Origin: Bacteroidota bacterium
GTDB taxonomy: Bacteria; Bacteroidota; Bacteroidia; Chitinophagales; Chitinophagaceae
Direction of reading: 5' to 3'
DNA length: 11,785 nucleotides
Assembly: GCA_023436425.1 (NCBI GenBank)
Contig: JAEZJD010000287.1
Location: 1-11,785 of the forward strand
The notes under the pieces: generated by a model
What the model was told of the DNA's origin: nothing
Database searches by the model: none
Seen by the model: the letters and a program-made list of their open reading frames with translations, nothing else
Made by a program: the position numbers and the translations under genes
Shown here: piece after piece, positions 1 through 7,019 of the stretch
Layout: the number at the start of each line of letters is the position of its first letter
Position numbering within the stretch: the first letter of the stretch is position 1

Positions 1-353
1 CTTTCCAAAGTGTCGGCAACTACAATGGCGATGGGCTGCCCGTTGAAGTAGACCTTATTGTTTTGGAAAACCTTGAACCCTCTTTTTATTGGTGGTTGAT
101 TATTAGCTTCTGCCTGCGGTTGATAACTCTTAATGTTAAGGACATTAATATGACTAACTACACCAATAACCCCCGGCGCTCTTTCTGCGGCTTTGGTCTC
201 CAACGACCGGATGGTTCCTTTGGCAATGGTGCTAGCTACGATCACGCCGTAAGTAACACCCGGCAAATTGTATTCATATGAGAACTGTGCAGCTCCTGTT
301 ACTTTGGCTTTTGCATCTACTCTGTCAAGATCATCTATAAAAAATTTGTCCAT
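1..353 (-). CDS. paoC: Molybdopterin-binding subunit of a xanthine dehydrogenase/aldehyde oxidoreductase family enzyme (PaoC/YagR-like), N-terminal part only
   Basis: The first 117 codons of the large catalytic subunit, cut by the left window edge. The translation begins MDKFFIDDLDRVDAKAKVTG and continues with AAQFSYEY, YGVIVASTIAKG and ERAPGVIGVV, ending in a GQPIAIVVADTLE stretch. This is the N-terminal alpha/beta-hammerhead region that precedes the molybdenum-cofactor domains, and as I recall it, it resembles E. coli PaoC closely. Family members run to about 730 residues, so the cofactor-binding and active-site parts (including the catalytic Glu) lie outside the window. The ATG at 353-351 is the first ATG after an in-frame TAA a few codons upstream; there is no clear ribosome binding site. 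It is the third gene of the operon and lies 143 bp after the FAD subunit, a wider gap than the ATGA overlap upstream. The likely job is oxidation of aldehydes by the Mo centre, with electrons passed to the Fe-S and FAD subunits. The exact substrate is unknown, so PaoC is a closest-model name. Confidence 0.9.
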   Translation of the reverse strand, partial: MDKFFIDDLDRVDAKAKVTGAAQFSYEYNLPGVTYGVIVASTIAKGTIRSLETKAAERAPGVIGVVSHINVLNIKSYQPQAEANNQPPIKRGFKVFQNNKVYFNGQPIAIVVADTLE

Positions 354-496
354 TGTTGTAAGTTGTACGTTATCCGTTTAAAAATCATTGGTCGGAACGA
401 CTTGGTAATTCATGCACTTTTAAAAAAAGCTTAAATGGCTTTTCCCACACTTCGGCTCTTTATAATTTGGCATCTGAAAGTTTGCTTTATAACCTA

Positions 497-1483
497 TCAC
501 GTACCACTTAAAGCTTTGCTCAACGTCTCCACAATTGTATTCGGCGCCAGCTTTATTTTAAAATTATTATAGCCATAACCCTTTGCTCCCCGTAATGCGA
601 TAGTTGCCGCTTCGCGAAAGTTGCTCTCGGTAGCCGCTTTTCCTTTCAGAAAATCTTCAGCGGCGATTAATCTCCATGGCTTGTGTGCTACTCCGCCCAT
701 GGCGAGTCTTGCGTTACTAATGATATCGTTTTTCACATCCAACGCTGCTGCAACCGAAACCAACGCAAAGGCATATGAAGCACGGTCCCGAATCTTATTG
801 TAGAAACTGAATTTTGCAAAAGCTTCGTTGTCGGGCACCTCTACTGCTGTAATCAACTCGCCTTTTTCAAGATTATTATCTTTTTGCGGTGTATTACCAG
901 GCAATCGATGGAAGTCGCTGAAAAGAATCTTTCTTTCTCTTTTTCCATTGTTAACGACCACGGTTGCATCCAACGCTGCCAATGCTACGCACATATCACT
1001 TGGATGTACTGCTATGCAGTTATCCGATGCACCAAAAATTGCATGCATTCTGTTGTATCCATGCAATGCACTGCAGCCACTTCCCGGATCTCTCTTGTTG
1101 CAAGGCATTACGGTATCATAGAAGTAAGGACAACGTGTACGCTGCATCAGGTTGCCGCCCACTGTTGCCATGTTTCGTATTTGCGGTGAAGCGCCTGCTT
1201 TCAGCGCTTGGGATAAGAGCGGAAGTTTTTTCGAGGTAAGCTCATGCTCTGCCACATCACTGTTCAATGCCAATGCGCCGATCCGAATAAAGCCTTTCTT
1301 CTGTTCGATGGCTTTTAACGGCAGATTATTGATGTCAACCAGCTTCTCCGGTGCTGTAATCCCTCGTTTCATTAAATCCACCAGGTTCGTGCCGCCGGCA
1401 ATGAAAGCGGCTGATCCTTTTTTTGTCACCGCATCAATGGCTGTCTGCGGCGAGGATGCACGCACATAATCGAAGTTGATCAT
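497..1483 (-). CDS. paoB: FAD-binding subunit of a molybdenum aldehyde oxidoreductase, with cysteine-rich [4Fe-4S]-type insert (PaoB/YagS-like)
   Basis: A 328-residue FAD subunit of the CO dehydrogenase/xanthine dehydrogenase medium-chain family (PaoB of E. coli is similar in size). The two FAD-binding signatures are visible: AGGTNL at residues 29-34 and TVGGN at 107-111. Just after the second lies a segment not found in ordinary CoxM-type subunits, with Cys118, Cys128 and Cys137, followed by Cys156 and Cys165. In E. coli PaoB such an insert carries an additional [4Fe-4S] cluster, so I infer the same here. It should transfer electrons from the Fe-S subunit to an external acceptor. Its start ATG overlaps the stop of the upstream [2Fe-2S] gene as ATGA, and a perfect AGGAGGT sits 5 nt before it, so translational coupling is likely. 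The family call is firm; the cluster type is inferred from the cysteines. Confidence 0.93.
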   Translation of the reverse strand: MINFDYVRASSPQTAIDAVTKKGSAAFIAGGTNLVDLMKRGITAPEKLVDINNLPLKAIEQKKGFIRIGALALNSDVAEHELTSKKLPLLSQALKAGASPQIRNMATVGGNLMQRTRCPYFYDTVMPCNKRDPGSGCSALHGYNRMHAIFGASDNCIAVHPSDMCVALAALDATVVVNNGKRERKILFSDFHRLPGNTPQKDNNLEKGELITAVEVPDNEAFAKFSFYNKIRDRASYAFALVSVAAALDVKNDIISNARLAMGGVAHKPWRLIAAEDFLKGKAATESNFREAATIALRGAKGYGYNNFKIKLAPNTIVETLSKALSGT

Positions 1484-2112
1484 GAAACACCTCCTGATTG
1501 TTTCACTTCCATAACTGCATCAACAATATTCGGATAAGCACCGCAACGGCAAAGATTGCCACTCATGTTTTCACGAATTTCTTTTTCGCTGTTTGCATGG
1601 CCTTCCTGAATGCATGCGATGCCAGACATAATTTGTCCAGGCGTGCAATAACCGCACTGCATTCCGTCGTGCTTAATGAAAGACTGTTGCATTGGGTGCA
1701 ACTCATCGCCATTGGCCAAACCTTCTATCGTAGTGACTTTCTTTCCATTCTGCATTACGGCCAAACTCATACAGGACAAAATTCTCCTGCCGTTTACGTG
1801 AACCGTACACGCCCCACACTGCCCCCAATCGCACCCTTTTTTTGTACCTGTAAGATGGAGTTGTTCCCGCAAAAGGTCCAGAAGAGTGACACGCGGCTCC
1901 ACAGAAAGATTGTGTTTAACGCCGTTGATTTCTATCTGCAGATTTACTTTTTCAAAATACCCGGCAGCTTTTTCATCTAAATTGTTTTCGGCTGCTTTTA
2001 CCAAAGATGGTGGTGCAAAAGCAATGGCCGTTAACGCTGTTGTTTGCTTGAGAAATTTGCGTCGGGCCTGATGAACTGCATCATTTTCGCAGTTTGTTCC
2101 GTTCTGGTCCAT
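1480..2112 (-). CDS. paoA: [2Fe-2S] subunit of a molybdenum aldehyde oxidoreductase with Tat-type leader (PaoA/YagT-like)
   Basis: A 210-residue iron-sulfur subunit. Residues 17-18 are a twin arginine in RRKFLKQ, followed by a hydrophobic stretch (about 23-37) ending near AxA-like residues; this is a Tat signal of the PaoA kind, so the folded complex is probably exported. A plant-type ferredoxin domain follows with Cys94, Cys99, Cys102 and Cys114 (GCDWGQCGAC), then the four-helix domain with Cys153, Cys156, Cys188 and Cys190 (QCGYC and LCRC). These eight cysteines hold the two [2Fe-2S] clusters of the family. It is the first gene of the operon, divergent from the short-chain dehydrogenase at 2215, and it overlaps the FAD subunit gene by 4 bp. 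Only the small subunit carries a leader, as in PaoABC, where the partners are carried along. Substrate remains unknown. Confidence 0.94.
   Translation of the reverse strand: MDQNGTNCENDAVHQARRKFLKQTTALTAIAFAPPSLVKAAENNLDEKAAGYFEKVNLQIEINGVKHNLSVEPRVTLLDLLREQLHLTGTKKGCDWGQCGACTVHVNGRRILSCMSLAVMQNGKKVTTIEGLANGDELHPMQQSFIKHDGMQCGYCTPGQIMSGIACIQEGHANSEKEIRENMSGNLCRCGAYPNIVDAVMEVKQSGGVS
1489..1495 (-). promoter_or_regulatory. Perfect Shine-Dalgarno sequence of the FAD subunit gene
   Basis: On the minus strand this reads AGGAGGT and lies 5 nt before the ATG at 1483-1481, inside the 3' end of the Fe-S subunit gene. Most genes in the window have no recognisable Shine-Dalgarno, as is usual in Bacteroidetes, so this one stands out and fixes the start of the FAD subunit. 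Confidence 0.75.
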
Positions 2113-2151
2113 GTGAATAGTTTACATGATTAAGGTAAGCAATTATTGCAT

Positions 2152-2170
2152 TGTTGAAAGAACATCAACA
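2152..2170. repeat. Short inverted repeat between the divergent aldehyde oxidoreductase operon and SDR gene
   Basis: TGTTGA and TCAACA arms of 6 bp are separated by 7 nt, in the 102-bp gap between the divergent starts at 2112 and 2215. The spacing would suit a dimeric regulator, but the repeat is short and could be chance. Confidence 0.3.
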
Positions 2171-2187
2171 GTAATAAAATATTCGAT

Positions 2188-2195
2188 TAGGTTTG
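2188..2195 (+). promoter_or_regulatory. Candidate Bacteroidetes -7 element for the SDR gene
   Basis: TAGGTTTG is an exact match to the TAnnTTTG element used by the Bacteroidetes main sigma factor. It ends 19 nt before the ATG at 2215. No TTG is found at the expected distance upstream, so the promoter is only half supported. Confidence 0.35.
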
Positions 2196-2214
2196 TACGG
2201 CTAATTGATTGCTC

Positions 2215-3024
2215 ATGTCAGAGTTTTACAGAAATAAGGTTGTTGTAATTACAGGCGGAACAGAAGGCATCGGTAAAGCACTTGTAGATCAGCTGTTAAC
2301 GTTAGGGGCCAAAGTTTCTACCTGTGCAAGGAATCATGATAAGATCTACAGGCTGCAATCCGAATATCCTTCCTATCCGCTGCATGCTGTAGTTGCCGAT
2401 GTAAGTATTGAGAATGATTGCAGAAGATTTATTGAATCAACGATAAACACTTTTGGCGACATTGATATTCTTATTAACAATGCGGGTGTATCGATGCGTG
2501 CATTATTGAAAGATCTCTCAACAGACGTGATCAAAAAACTGATGGATGTAAACTTCTTCGGAGTTGTCTATTGCACTAAGTACGCGTTGGATTCTCTCAT
2601 TCGGAAAAAGGGGTCCATTGTTGGAATTTCTTCCATAGCGGGTTACCGCGGCCTGCCCGGACGAAGTGCCTATTCTGCTTCCAAATTTGCCCTTCAAGGT
2701 TGGCTTGAAGCGATTCGAACAGAGTTAATGGATGATGACGTTCATGTAATGTGGGTGTCACCCGGGTTTACTGCCAGCAACATTCGAAATGCGGCTTTGA
2801 ACAAAGAAGGCGCTCCTCACGGCGATAGTACAATGGATGAGGGAAGCCTGATGACCGCCGAGGAATGTGCACGTCATATTTTGAATGCGATACGAAAAAA
2901 GAAAAGGACGTTAGTGCTCACCTTCACCGGAAAGAGAACAGTGCTCATGAACAAACTTTTCCCCTCGTGGGCGGACAAGCTGGTGAAGAATTTTTATTTC
3001 AAAGACGGCAAATTGATTAAGTAA
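2215..3024 (+). CDS. Short-chain dehydrogenase/reductase (SDR), classical type
   Basis: A 269-residue NAD(P)-dependent oxidoreductase with a Rossmann fold. Visible motifs are the cofactor loop TGGTEGIG (residues 13-20), ADV (61-63), NNAG (88-91), the catalytic Ser140 in SISS, and Tyr153/Lys157 in YSASK, followed by the PG of VSPGF (183-184). All catalytic residues of a classical SDR are present. The C-terminus is a little longer than in minimal SDRs and ends in a basic, aromatic tail (NFYFKDGKLIK), as in DHRS7-like members. I place the start at the ATG at 2215; an in-frame TTG two codons earlier is less likely. The gene is divergent from the aldehyde oxidoreductase operon and its stop lies 2 bp from the stop of the convergent gene at 3027. 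The substrate cannot be told from sequence; a carbonyl or fatty/steroid-like compound is possible but unproven. Confidence 0.9.
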   Translation: MSEFYRNKVVVITGGTEGIGKALVDQLLTLGAKVSTCARNHDKIYRLQSEYPSYPLHAVVADVSIENDCRRFIESTINTFGDIDILINNAGVSMRALLKDLSTDVIKKLMDVNFFGVVYCTKYALDSLIRKKGSIVGISSIAGYRGLPGRSAYSASKFALQGWLEAIRTELMDDDVHVMWVSPGFTASNIRNAALNKEGAPHGDSTMDEGSLMTAEECARHILNAIRKKKRTLVLTFTGKRTVLMNKLFPSWADKLVKNFYFKDGKLIK

Positions 3025-3026
3025 AT

Positions 3027-3260
3027 CTAACTGTTCTGACGTTTTACCGATTTTTTTCCGAACGCCAGATAAGCAATTAATCCAAGTACAGGCGCCATAA
3101 ATATCACAAAGATCCAAAGCGCTTTTGCAGCTGCAGATATATCGGTTCTGTTGGTAATGCCGCGAAATATAACGAACAGCACCACCAACCAGATCGCAGC
3201 TAAAAGCAACAAAATCCACATTGCAACTCCGGGTTCCATGTGTATCTTTTGAACAAACAT
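3027..3260 (-). CDS. Small membrane protein with PLDc_N (cardiolipin synthase N-terminal) domain
   Basis: A 77-residue protein with two predicted membrane helices (about residues 13-33 and 47-67) joined by a polar loop. The second helix carries the WxFVIFMAPVLGLIAYLxFG pattern seen in PLDc_N domains, which normally form the membrane part at the N-terminus of cardiolipin synthases. Here the domain stands alone; no phospholipase D catalytic HKD motif is nearby. Such free-standing PLDc_N proteins are common in Bacteroidetes and have no known function. The ATG at 3260-3258 is preceded by AAAGGA at 7 nt, supporting this start; Met8 is an alternative. The gene is divergent from pdxJ with only 33 bp between starts and converges tail to tail with the SDR gene. 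Confidence 0.72.
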   Translation of the reverse strand: MFVQKIHMEPGVAMWILLLLAAIWLVVLFVIFRGITNRTDISAAAKALWIFVIFMAPVLGLIAYLAFGKKSVKRQNS

Positions 3261-3293
3261 AAAGCAATCCTTTGCAAATAATTACATTTGATT

Positions 3294-4019
3294 ATGCCTA
3301 CAAAGCTGTCGGTGAACATCAATAAGATTGCAACTTTACGCAACAGCCGCGGAGGCAATAATCCAGATGTGACAAAAGCGGCAATTGATGCACAAAGGTT
3401 TGGTGCAGACGGCATTACTGTTCATCCCCGCCCCGATGAACGGCACATAAGATACAGTGACGTAAGAGAAATAAAGCAGATCATCAACACAGAATACAAT
3501 ATTGAAGGTAATTGCAGAGAGCAAAAGTTTGTTGATCTTGTGCTTGAAGTAAAGCCTGACCAGGTGACACTTGTTCCGGACGAACTGGGACAAATCACTT
3601 CCGATCACGGATGGGACACGATAAAACACCGCGATTACCTGAAGGATATCATCCACCTTTTTAGATCCGCAGGCATTCGCGTTTCCATTTTTGTTGATCC
3701 TGTTATCGATATGGTTCAGGGAGCTGCCGAAACCGGCACTGACCGCATTGAACTATACACCGAAGCCTATGCAAAACAATTTGCTAGTGGAGATCGGCAA
3801 TCGGCGATAGCACCTTACGTACAAGCAGCAAAAATTGCCAATGAAGCGGGGCTGGAGATCAACGCCGGACACGACCTTGATTTGAAGAACCTGCGGTACT
3901 TTAAACAGCACATCCCGTGGCTCAAAGAGGTGAGCATTGGTCATGCATTAATATGTGACGCACTTTATCTTGGATTCGAAAACAGCATCCAGATTTACAA
4001 GCGACAGCTTACAGAATAG
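3294..4019 (+). CDS. pdxJ: Pyridoxine 5'-phosphate synthase PdxJ
   Basis: A 241-residue TIM-barrel enzyme that condenses 1-deoxy-D-xylulose 5-phosphate with 3-amino-2-oxopropyl phosphate (aminoacetone phosphate) to pyridoxine 5'-phosphate, the last ring-forming step of the DXP-dependent vitamin B6 pathway, in the cytoplasm. Conserved family signatures are VNINKIATLRNSRG (residues 7-20), GADGITVHPRPDERHI (about 37-52), Glu71 in NIEGN, RIELYTEAYA with Glu153, INAGHDL with His193, and the phosphate-binding SIGHALI near 214-220. These correspond to the active-site Glu, Glu and His of E. coli PdxJ. The length matches the family. The ATG at 3294 is preferred to an in-frame TTG two codons upstream. 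The neighbours are not B6 genes, so it seems to be a single gene; it ends 3 bp from the stop of the convergent hydrolase gene. Confidence 0.97.
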   Translation: MPTKLSVNINKIATLRNSRGGNNPDVTKAAIDAQRFGADGITVHPRPDERHIRYSDVREIKQIINTEYNIEGNCREQKFVDLVLEVKPDQVTLVPDELGQITSDHGWDTIKHRDYLKDIIHLFRSAGIRVSIFVDPVIDMVQGAAETGTDRIELYTEAYAKQFASGDRQSAIAPYVQAAKIANEAGLEINAGHDLDLKNLRYFKQHIPWLKEVSIGHALICDALYLGFENSIQIYKRQLTE

Positions 4020-4022
4020 CCA

Positions 4023-5105
4023 TCAAAAGAGGCTGTTCAAAAGTGGAATTTTATATCCAAGCATGCCGAGTGAACTGGTCATGAATGCTTTACCAATTCG
4101 TTTATGTTTTCTTTTGTACAACAGATATCCCGCTACCATCAGCGTGGCTGCAATCGCAACCTTAAAAATCACTTTTCGATAATTTGCCGGAGGTACGTAT
4201 GTAGGACCCTCGGCATTAAACAACGCTGGTTCTGAAACATATCTGCCGTGCTCAGGAATTCCCAAACGCCAGAACTCTCTTGCAAGTTTGTTGAGCGCCT
4301 TTCGTGCATCATCGCCATATAATGCATGCCCGTGTCCTGAGGCAATAACATTTGGCTCAAGTGCTGCGAGCTCTTTCACCGACCTTGCAGCAGCACCCCA
4401 ATCGGGAGTGAAATATTTCGGCGGGCCGGAAACGACTCTCTTCTGCGTCATCACCGAAAAAACAGATTCCTGCTTTGTTGTTACAACTGCGTCGCCTGCG
4501 ATAAGCACGCCGTCTTTTTCTCTAAACAAGCTAATATGTCCAGGCGTGTGCCCCGGTGTGTGAATCCACTTCCAATCCGGCAAATGCGGAACAGTACCGT
4601 CTTCAGGCAATTCCTTTAAATGATCTTGCACGTTGATCGGACCTTTTGGATATACGAACGCCATTGATGCCATGATGCCCCCACCAACAGTCGGATCCGG
4701 TGGCGGATAGGATGCACTTCCGTTCAGGTACGGTATTTCCATGTGATGACAGTAAATGGAAACATTCCATTCGTCGGCTAGTTGTTGCAATGCGCCGCGG
4801 TGATCGAAATGACCGTGTGTGAGAATGATTGCCTGCGGCACCGCATCCGGTTCGATGGCTTCCGCAATCAATTTTTTTATCTTCTTGTAAGATGATTTTA
4901 GTCCGGTATCAACCAAAACCCATCCGGGTTGCTGCTGACTTTCGATGACAAACACATTTACAAAAACATCTTTCATTCTCCACACGTTAGGAGCTATTGC
5001 GTAAATGTTGTCGATGATTTCCCTTTCTTCTGAGGCACTAACTTCTCTTTCCACTGTTTTCCTGTCCATAAACGCCGGTTTTGTATCAAGCGGCGCAAAT
5101 AACAT
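4023..5105 (-). CDS. Metallo-beta-lactamase-fold hydrolase with C-terminal membrane helix
   Basis: A 360-residue protein. The metal-binding motif THGHFDH (His97, His99, Asp101, His102) is intact, followed by the third-ligand motif TPGHTPGH (His186), the bridging Asp205 in AGDAV and the distal SGHGH (about 257-260). These are the ligands of a di-metal site as in glyoxalase II-like enzymes. After the catalytic domain, residues about 312-329 are hydrophobic and are followed by a basic stretch (YKRKHKR), which suggests a C-terminal membrane anchor with the basic side in the cytoplasm. There is no N-terminal signal, so the catalytic domain is probably cytoplasmic. It lies 42 bp downstream of the HsdR_N-type gene on the same strand and may be co-transcribed. 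The substrate is unknown. Met13 is an alternative start. Confidence 0.88.
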   Translation of the reverse strand: MLFAPLDTKPAFMDRKTVEREVSASEEREIIDNIYAIAPNVWRMKDVFVNVFVIESQQQPGWVLVDTGLKSSYKKIKKLIAEAIEPDAVPQAIILTHGHFDHRGALQQLADEWNVSIYCHHMEIPYLNGSASYPPPDPTVGGGIMASMAFVYPKGPINVQDHLKELPEDGTVPHLPDWKWIHTPGHTPGHISLFREKDGVLIAGDAVVTTKQESVFSVMTQKRVVSGPPKYFTPDWGAAARSVKELAALEPNVIASGHGHALYGDDARKALNKLAREFWRLGIPEHGRYVSEPALFNAEGPTYVPPANYRKVIFKVAIAATLMVAGYLLYKRKHKRIGKAFMTSSLGMLGYKIPLLNSLF

Positions 5106-5147
5106 ACCGACCGAGAAAAAAGAATAGCTCAGTATGCTGGTAAAAAG

Positions 5148-5594
5148 CTAGATCGCGTCATTCCACCTTGGCATATCGTGAAGCTGGCTCAATGTTCCTT
5201 GTTCTTTTGTCCAGCCTAGTGTAGTGATGCCGTTACTGATAACAATGTGACGCACAGGAACGGAAATATTGTAACGAAGTGCTTGCTGCAGCACATCATC
5301 AGTCAACCGAATTGCAGGAGCTTTGCATTCAACCAGCATCCATGGCTGATGCGACGAATTGTAGACAAGAATATCAAATCTTTTCTTCAGGTCATTCAAC
5401 ACAATCTCCTTTTCCACAGCAATTAAGCTTGAGGGGTAAAGAAGTTTTTTCTTGAGAAAATGGACAAAGTTTTGCCGTACCCATTCTTCTTCGGTGAGCA
5501 ACAGCCATTTTTTACGAATTGCATCAAAAATAAAATCAGCATTATTCTCCCGCTTTGTCCTAAATTCAGGTTCTGGAAACTGAATGCTGATCAT
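5148..5594 (-). CDS. Stand-alone HsdR N-terminal-type PD-(D/E)XK protein
   Basis: A 148-residue protein with the nuclease fold found at the N-terminus of type I restriction HsdR subunits. The signature is in order: KKRFDILVY with Asp74, then MLVECKAP with Glu89 and Lys91, and a QALRYN element (Gln104, Tyr108) corresponding to the QxxxY motif. The PD-(D/E)XK residues are therefore complete. No helicase domain follows, and there is no HsdM or HsdS gene in the window, so it is not a restriction system as such. Proteins of exactly this build are widespread in Bacteroidetes and their job is unknown. The gene sits between the universal stress protein (28 bp upstream) and the metallo-hydrolase (42 bp downstream) on one strand. 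DNA binding or cleavage is plausible but not shown. Confidence 0.82.
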   Translation of the reverse strand: MISIQFPEPEFRTKRENNADFIFDAIRKKWLLLTEEEWVRQNFVHFLKKKLLYPSSLIAVEKEIVLNDLKKRFDILVYNSSHQPWMLVECKAPAIRLTDDVLQQALRYNISVPVRHIVISNGITTLGWTKEQGTLSQLHDMPRWNDAI

Positions 5595-5622
5595 CCGGCA
5601 AATCTAACAATATCACGAACTA

Positions 5623-6450
5623 TCACCGGTGTGCAATAAACACGGGAACGCGGTGATCCCTCAATATGTCGGCGACAAAACTTTTTCTGAATAACTGAGA
5701 AATTGCCGATCTGCTAAACGAACCAGTGACAAGGATCGCTCCCATTCGTCCTCTCATCCAAATGTTGAAATACCGCTTTGGATCGAGCTCTAACTTGTAT
5801 AATTCGAGGTCGCTAAAATGTTGTGTTGCCAACTCGATAATCAAATCTTTCGAAGGGATTGTTCTTTGCATCTCTTCTTCCGCATAAACGAGCAGCGTTC
5901 TGTTATTGGTGAACTCAGGAAACAAATAAGCAAATTGCTTCAGCGCATAAACAGATTCATCGCTGCCGTCGTACGCAAGAACATTGTTATCCGGAAATTC
6001 AAAGTTTTCCGGAACAATCACTACCGGGCATTCGGAGGCGTGAACTGCCTGTCGCAAATAATCAAATTGTTCATGTTCTTCAAGCCCCTTAAAAAATGCC
6101 TGACCACTTAACACCAGCAAGTCAGCAAATCGTGATTCTTTCTTTAACTCAGGCAATGTGAAATCGTAGAAATCTTCGTGAACCCTGTATTTAATACTGT
6201 TCTTTTCGCACAGCAGCTTAAATCTTCCAATGTTCTCAGAAGTGAGATCCGGATCGTCGTTCAGCACATCGGGAATGAAGACAGCTGCTGTACCTACGGC
6301 TGCGCCATAGTTCCAAATATTGGTGTAATGTACGGAAGGCATGAAGGCACCGGTGAGCATAATTGGCTCGAGGGTGTTCAACCTGCGAACAAAATCGAAA
6401 GCGCCTGCGGAGAAATTGGTTCCATCGAAAGCAATTAAAACCTTTTTCAT
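5623..6450 (-). CDS. Universal stress protein with two tandem UspA domains
   Basis: A 275-residue cytoplasmic protein made of two Usp domains, residues 1-147 and about 155-273. Each begins with the typical strand-plus-acidic motif (VLIAFDGTNFS and VLAYDGSDES), and each ends in a short hydrophobic strand (CPVVIVPEN and VPVFIAHR). The first domain lacks the GX2GX9G(S/T) ATP-binding motif; the second has a related but altered version at GAILVTGSFSRS. Nucleotide binding is thus uncertain. Two-domain Usp proteins are frequent in Bacteroidetes and usually respond to starvation, low oxygen or redox stress. I use the ATG at 6450; an in-frame TTG two codons upstream is less likely. It lies 92 bp after the DUF2892 gene and 28 bp before the HsdR_N-type gene. 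Confidence 0.9.
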   Translation of the reverse strand: MKKVLIAFDGTNFSAGAFDFVRRLNTLEPIMLTGAFMPSVHYTNIWNYGAAVGTAAVFIPDVLNDDPDLTSENIGRFKLLCEKNSIKYRVHEDFYDFTLPELKKESRFADLLVLSGQAFFKGLEEHEQFDYLRQAVHASECPVVIVPENFEFPDNNVLAYDGSDESVYALKQFAYLFPEFTNNRTLLVYAEEEMQRTIPSKDLIIELATQHFSDLELYKLELDPKRYFNIWMRGRMGAILVTGSFSRSAISQLFRKSFVADILRDHRVPVFIAHR

Positions 6451-6542
6451 AAACAACGATTTAAGAGTGAAAGGTTTTCTTTCGGAATTCGACTTTACAT
6501 GTATTATGAACGAGTTGTTAGTAAATACACTCTTTCACAATC

Positions 6543-6758
6543 TTAATGAGAGTGGCTTTCTTCAGAGTCGGTGTCTATGTGCAATAGTTTGTAAATGGGA
6601 CAGATACCAATGATAACAGTTGCGATCAGGATAAAAGCAGTGGTGATCGTAACCGAAGCCATAATACCAGAAATGTTGTTCGTGTAGTGCAACATTACAA
6701 TGGCAGATGCCAGAAGCAATCTCACGAACCGATCGGTGATACCAACATTACATTTCAT
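6543..6758 (-). CDS. YgaP-like DUF2892 small membrane protein
   Basis: A 71-residue protein starting MKCNVGITDRFVRL, the hallmark N-terminus of DUF2892 (the membrane part of the YgaP rhodanese family). Two hydrophobic helices follow (about residues 13-25 and 33-52), then the conserved CPIYKLL (Cys53) and an acidic, His/Ser-rich tail (DTDSEESHSH). No rhodanese domain is attached. In other bacteria these domains accompany sulfur-transfer and redox or NO-linked genes; YgaP itself is known to be S-nitrosylated through its rhodanese cysteine. The role here is unknown. It is the first gene of the minus-strand group 4023-6758 and is divergent from the nitrite reductase gene with 261 bp between the starts. 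Confidence 0.8.
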   Translation of the reverse strand: MKCNVGITDRFVRLLLASAIVMLHYTNNISGIMASVTITTAFILIATVIIGICPIYKLLHIDTDSEESHSH

Positions 6759-7019
6759 ACAGCAAGATTTTAAGTTTCATCGTTCTTCACATATCGTAAA
6801 CCACACATAAATCTATGTTCGAAAAGCAGGATTAGAGATGATACTTGTCAGCGGCAAACGTGAAAAAAATCACCACGGAGATCAGTGTTTCTGAAAAGAA
6901 AACAAGCTCATACGACGAACGAAATGGTCTATGGTTTCACGTTGCTTAATGGGGGTTGAATCACCAGAAATTGTTATGTAATTTTTTCCTTATGGTATGC
7001 TTTTTATGCACTCTGTCGC
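6759..7019. other. Divergent intergenic region between the DUF2892 gene and nirK
   Basis: This 261-bp AT-rich stretch has no convincing open reading frame or RNA gene. It must hold the promoters of both neighbours. I find one candidate promoter for nirK and no clear copy of the 26-bp palindrome seen upstream of the RIC gene, nor a clean FNR- or Crp-type site. Confidence 0.6.
6956..6986 (+). promoter_or_regulatory. nirK: Candidate Bacteroidetes-type promoter of nirK
   Basis: TTG at 6956-6958 is followed after 20 nt by TAATTTTT at 6979-6986, which agrees with TTG-N(17-23)-TAnnTTTG except for the last base. It would give a leader of roughly 25-30 nt before the ATG at 7020. In AT-rich sequence such matches arise by chance, so this is tentative. 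Confidence 0.38.

Noticed and set aside
63..281. 72-codon plus-strand open frame at the left edge
   Set aside because: The opposite strand encodes the N-terminus of the molybdopterin subunit with clear family motifs.
1498..1980. 160-codon open frame on the plus strand antisense to the Fe-S subunit gene
   Set aside because: It is a shadow of the strongly supported minus-strand gene: the peptide has no recognisable motif and its composition follows the complement of conserved codons. The same holds for the plus-strand frames at 828-1469.
3283..3290. TACATTTG as a -7 promoter element for pdxJ
   Set aside because: It matches TAnnTTTG exactly but ends only 3 bp before the ATG and has no TTG at the right distance, so transcription would have to start at or past the start codon.
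5148..5594. Type I restriction-modification system
   Set aside because: Only an HsdR N-terminal-type domain is present; there is no helicase part, HsdM or HsdS in the window.
6187..6197. GTATTTAATAC, similar to the core of the palindrome upstream of the RIC gene
   Set aside because: It lies inside the universal stress protein coding region and lacks the longer arms.
6467..6538. GTGAAAG/CTTTCAC inverted repeat between the universal stress protein and DUF2892 genes
   Set aside because: Seven-bp arms with a 58-nt spacer are expected by chance and match no known site layout.
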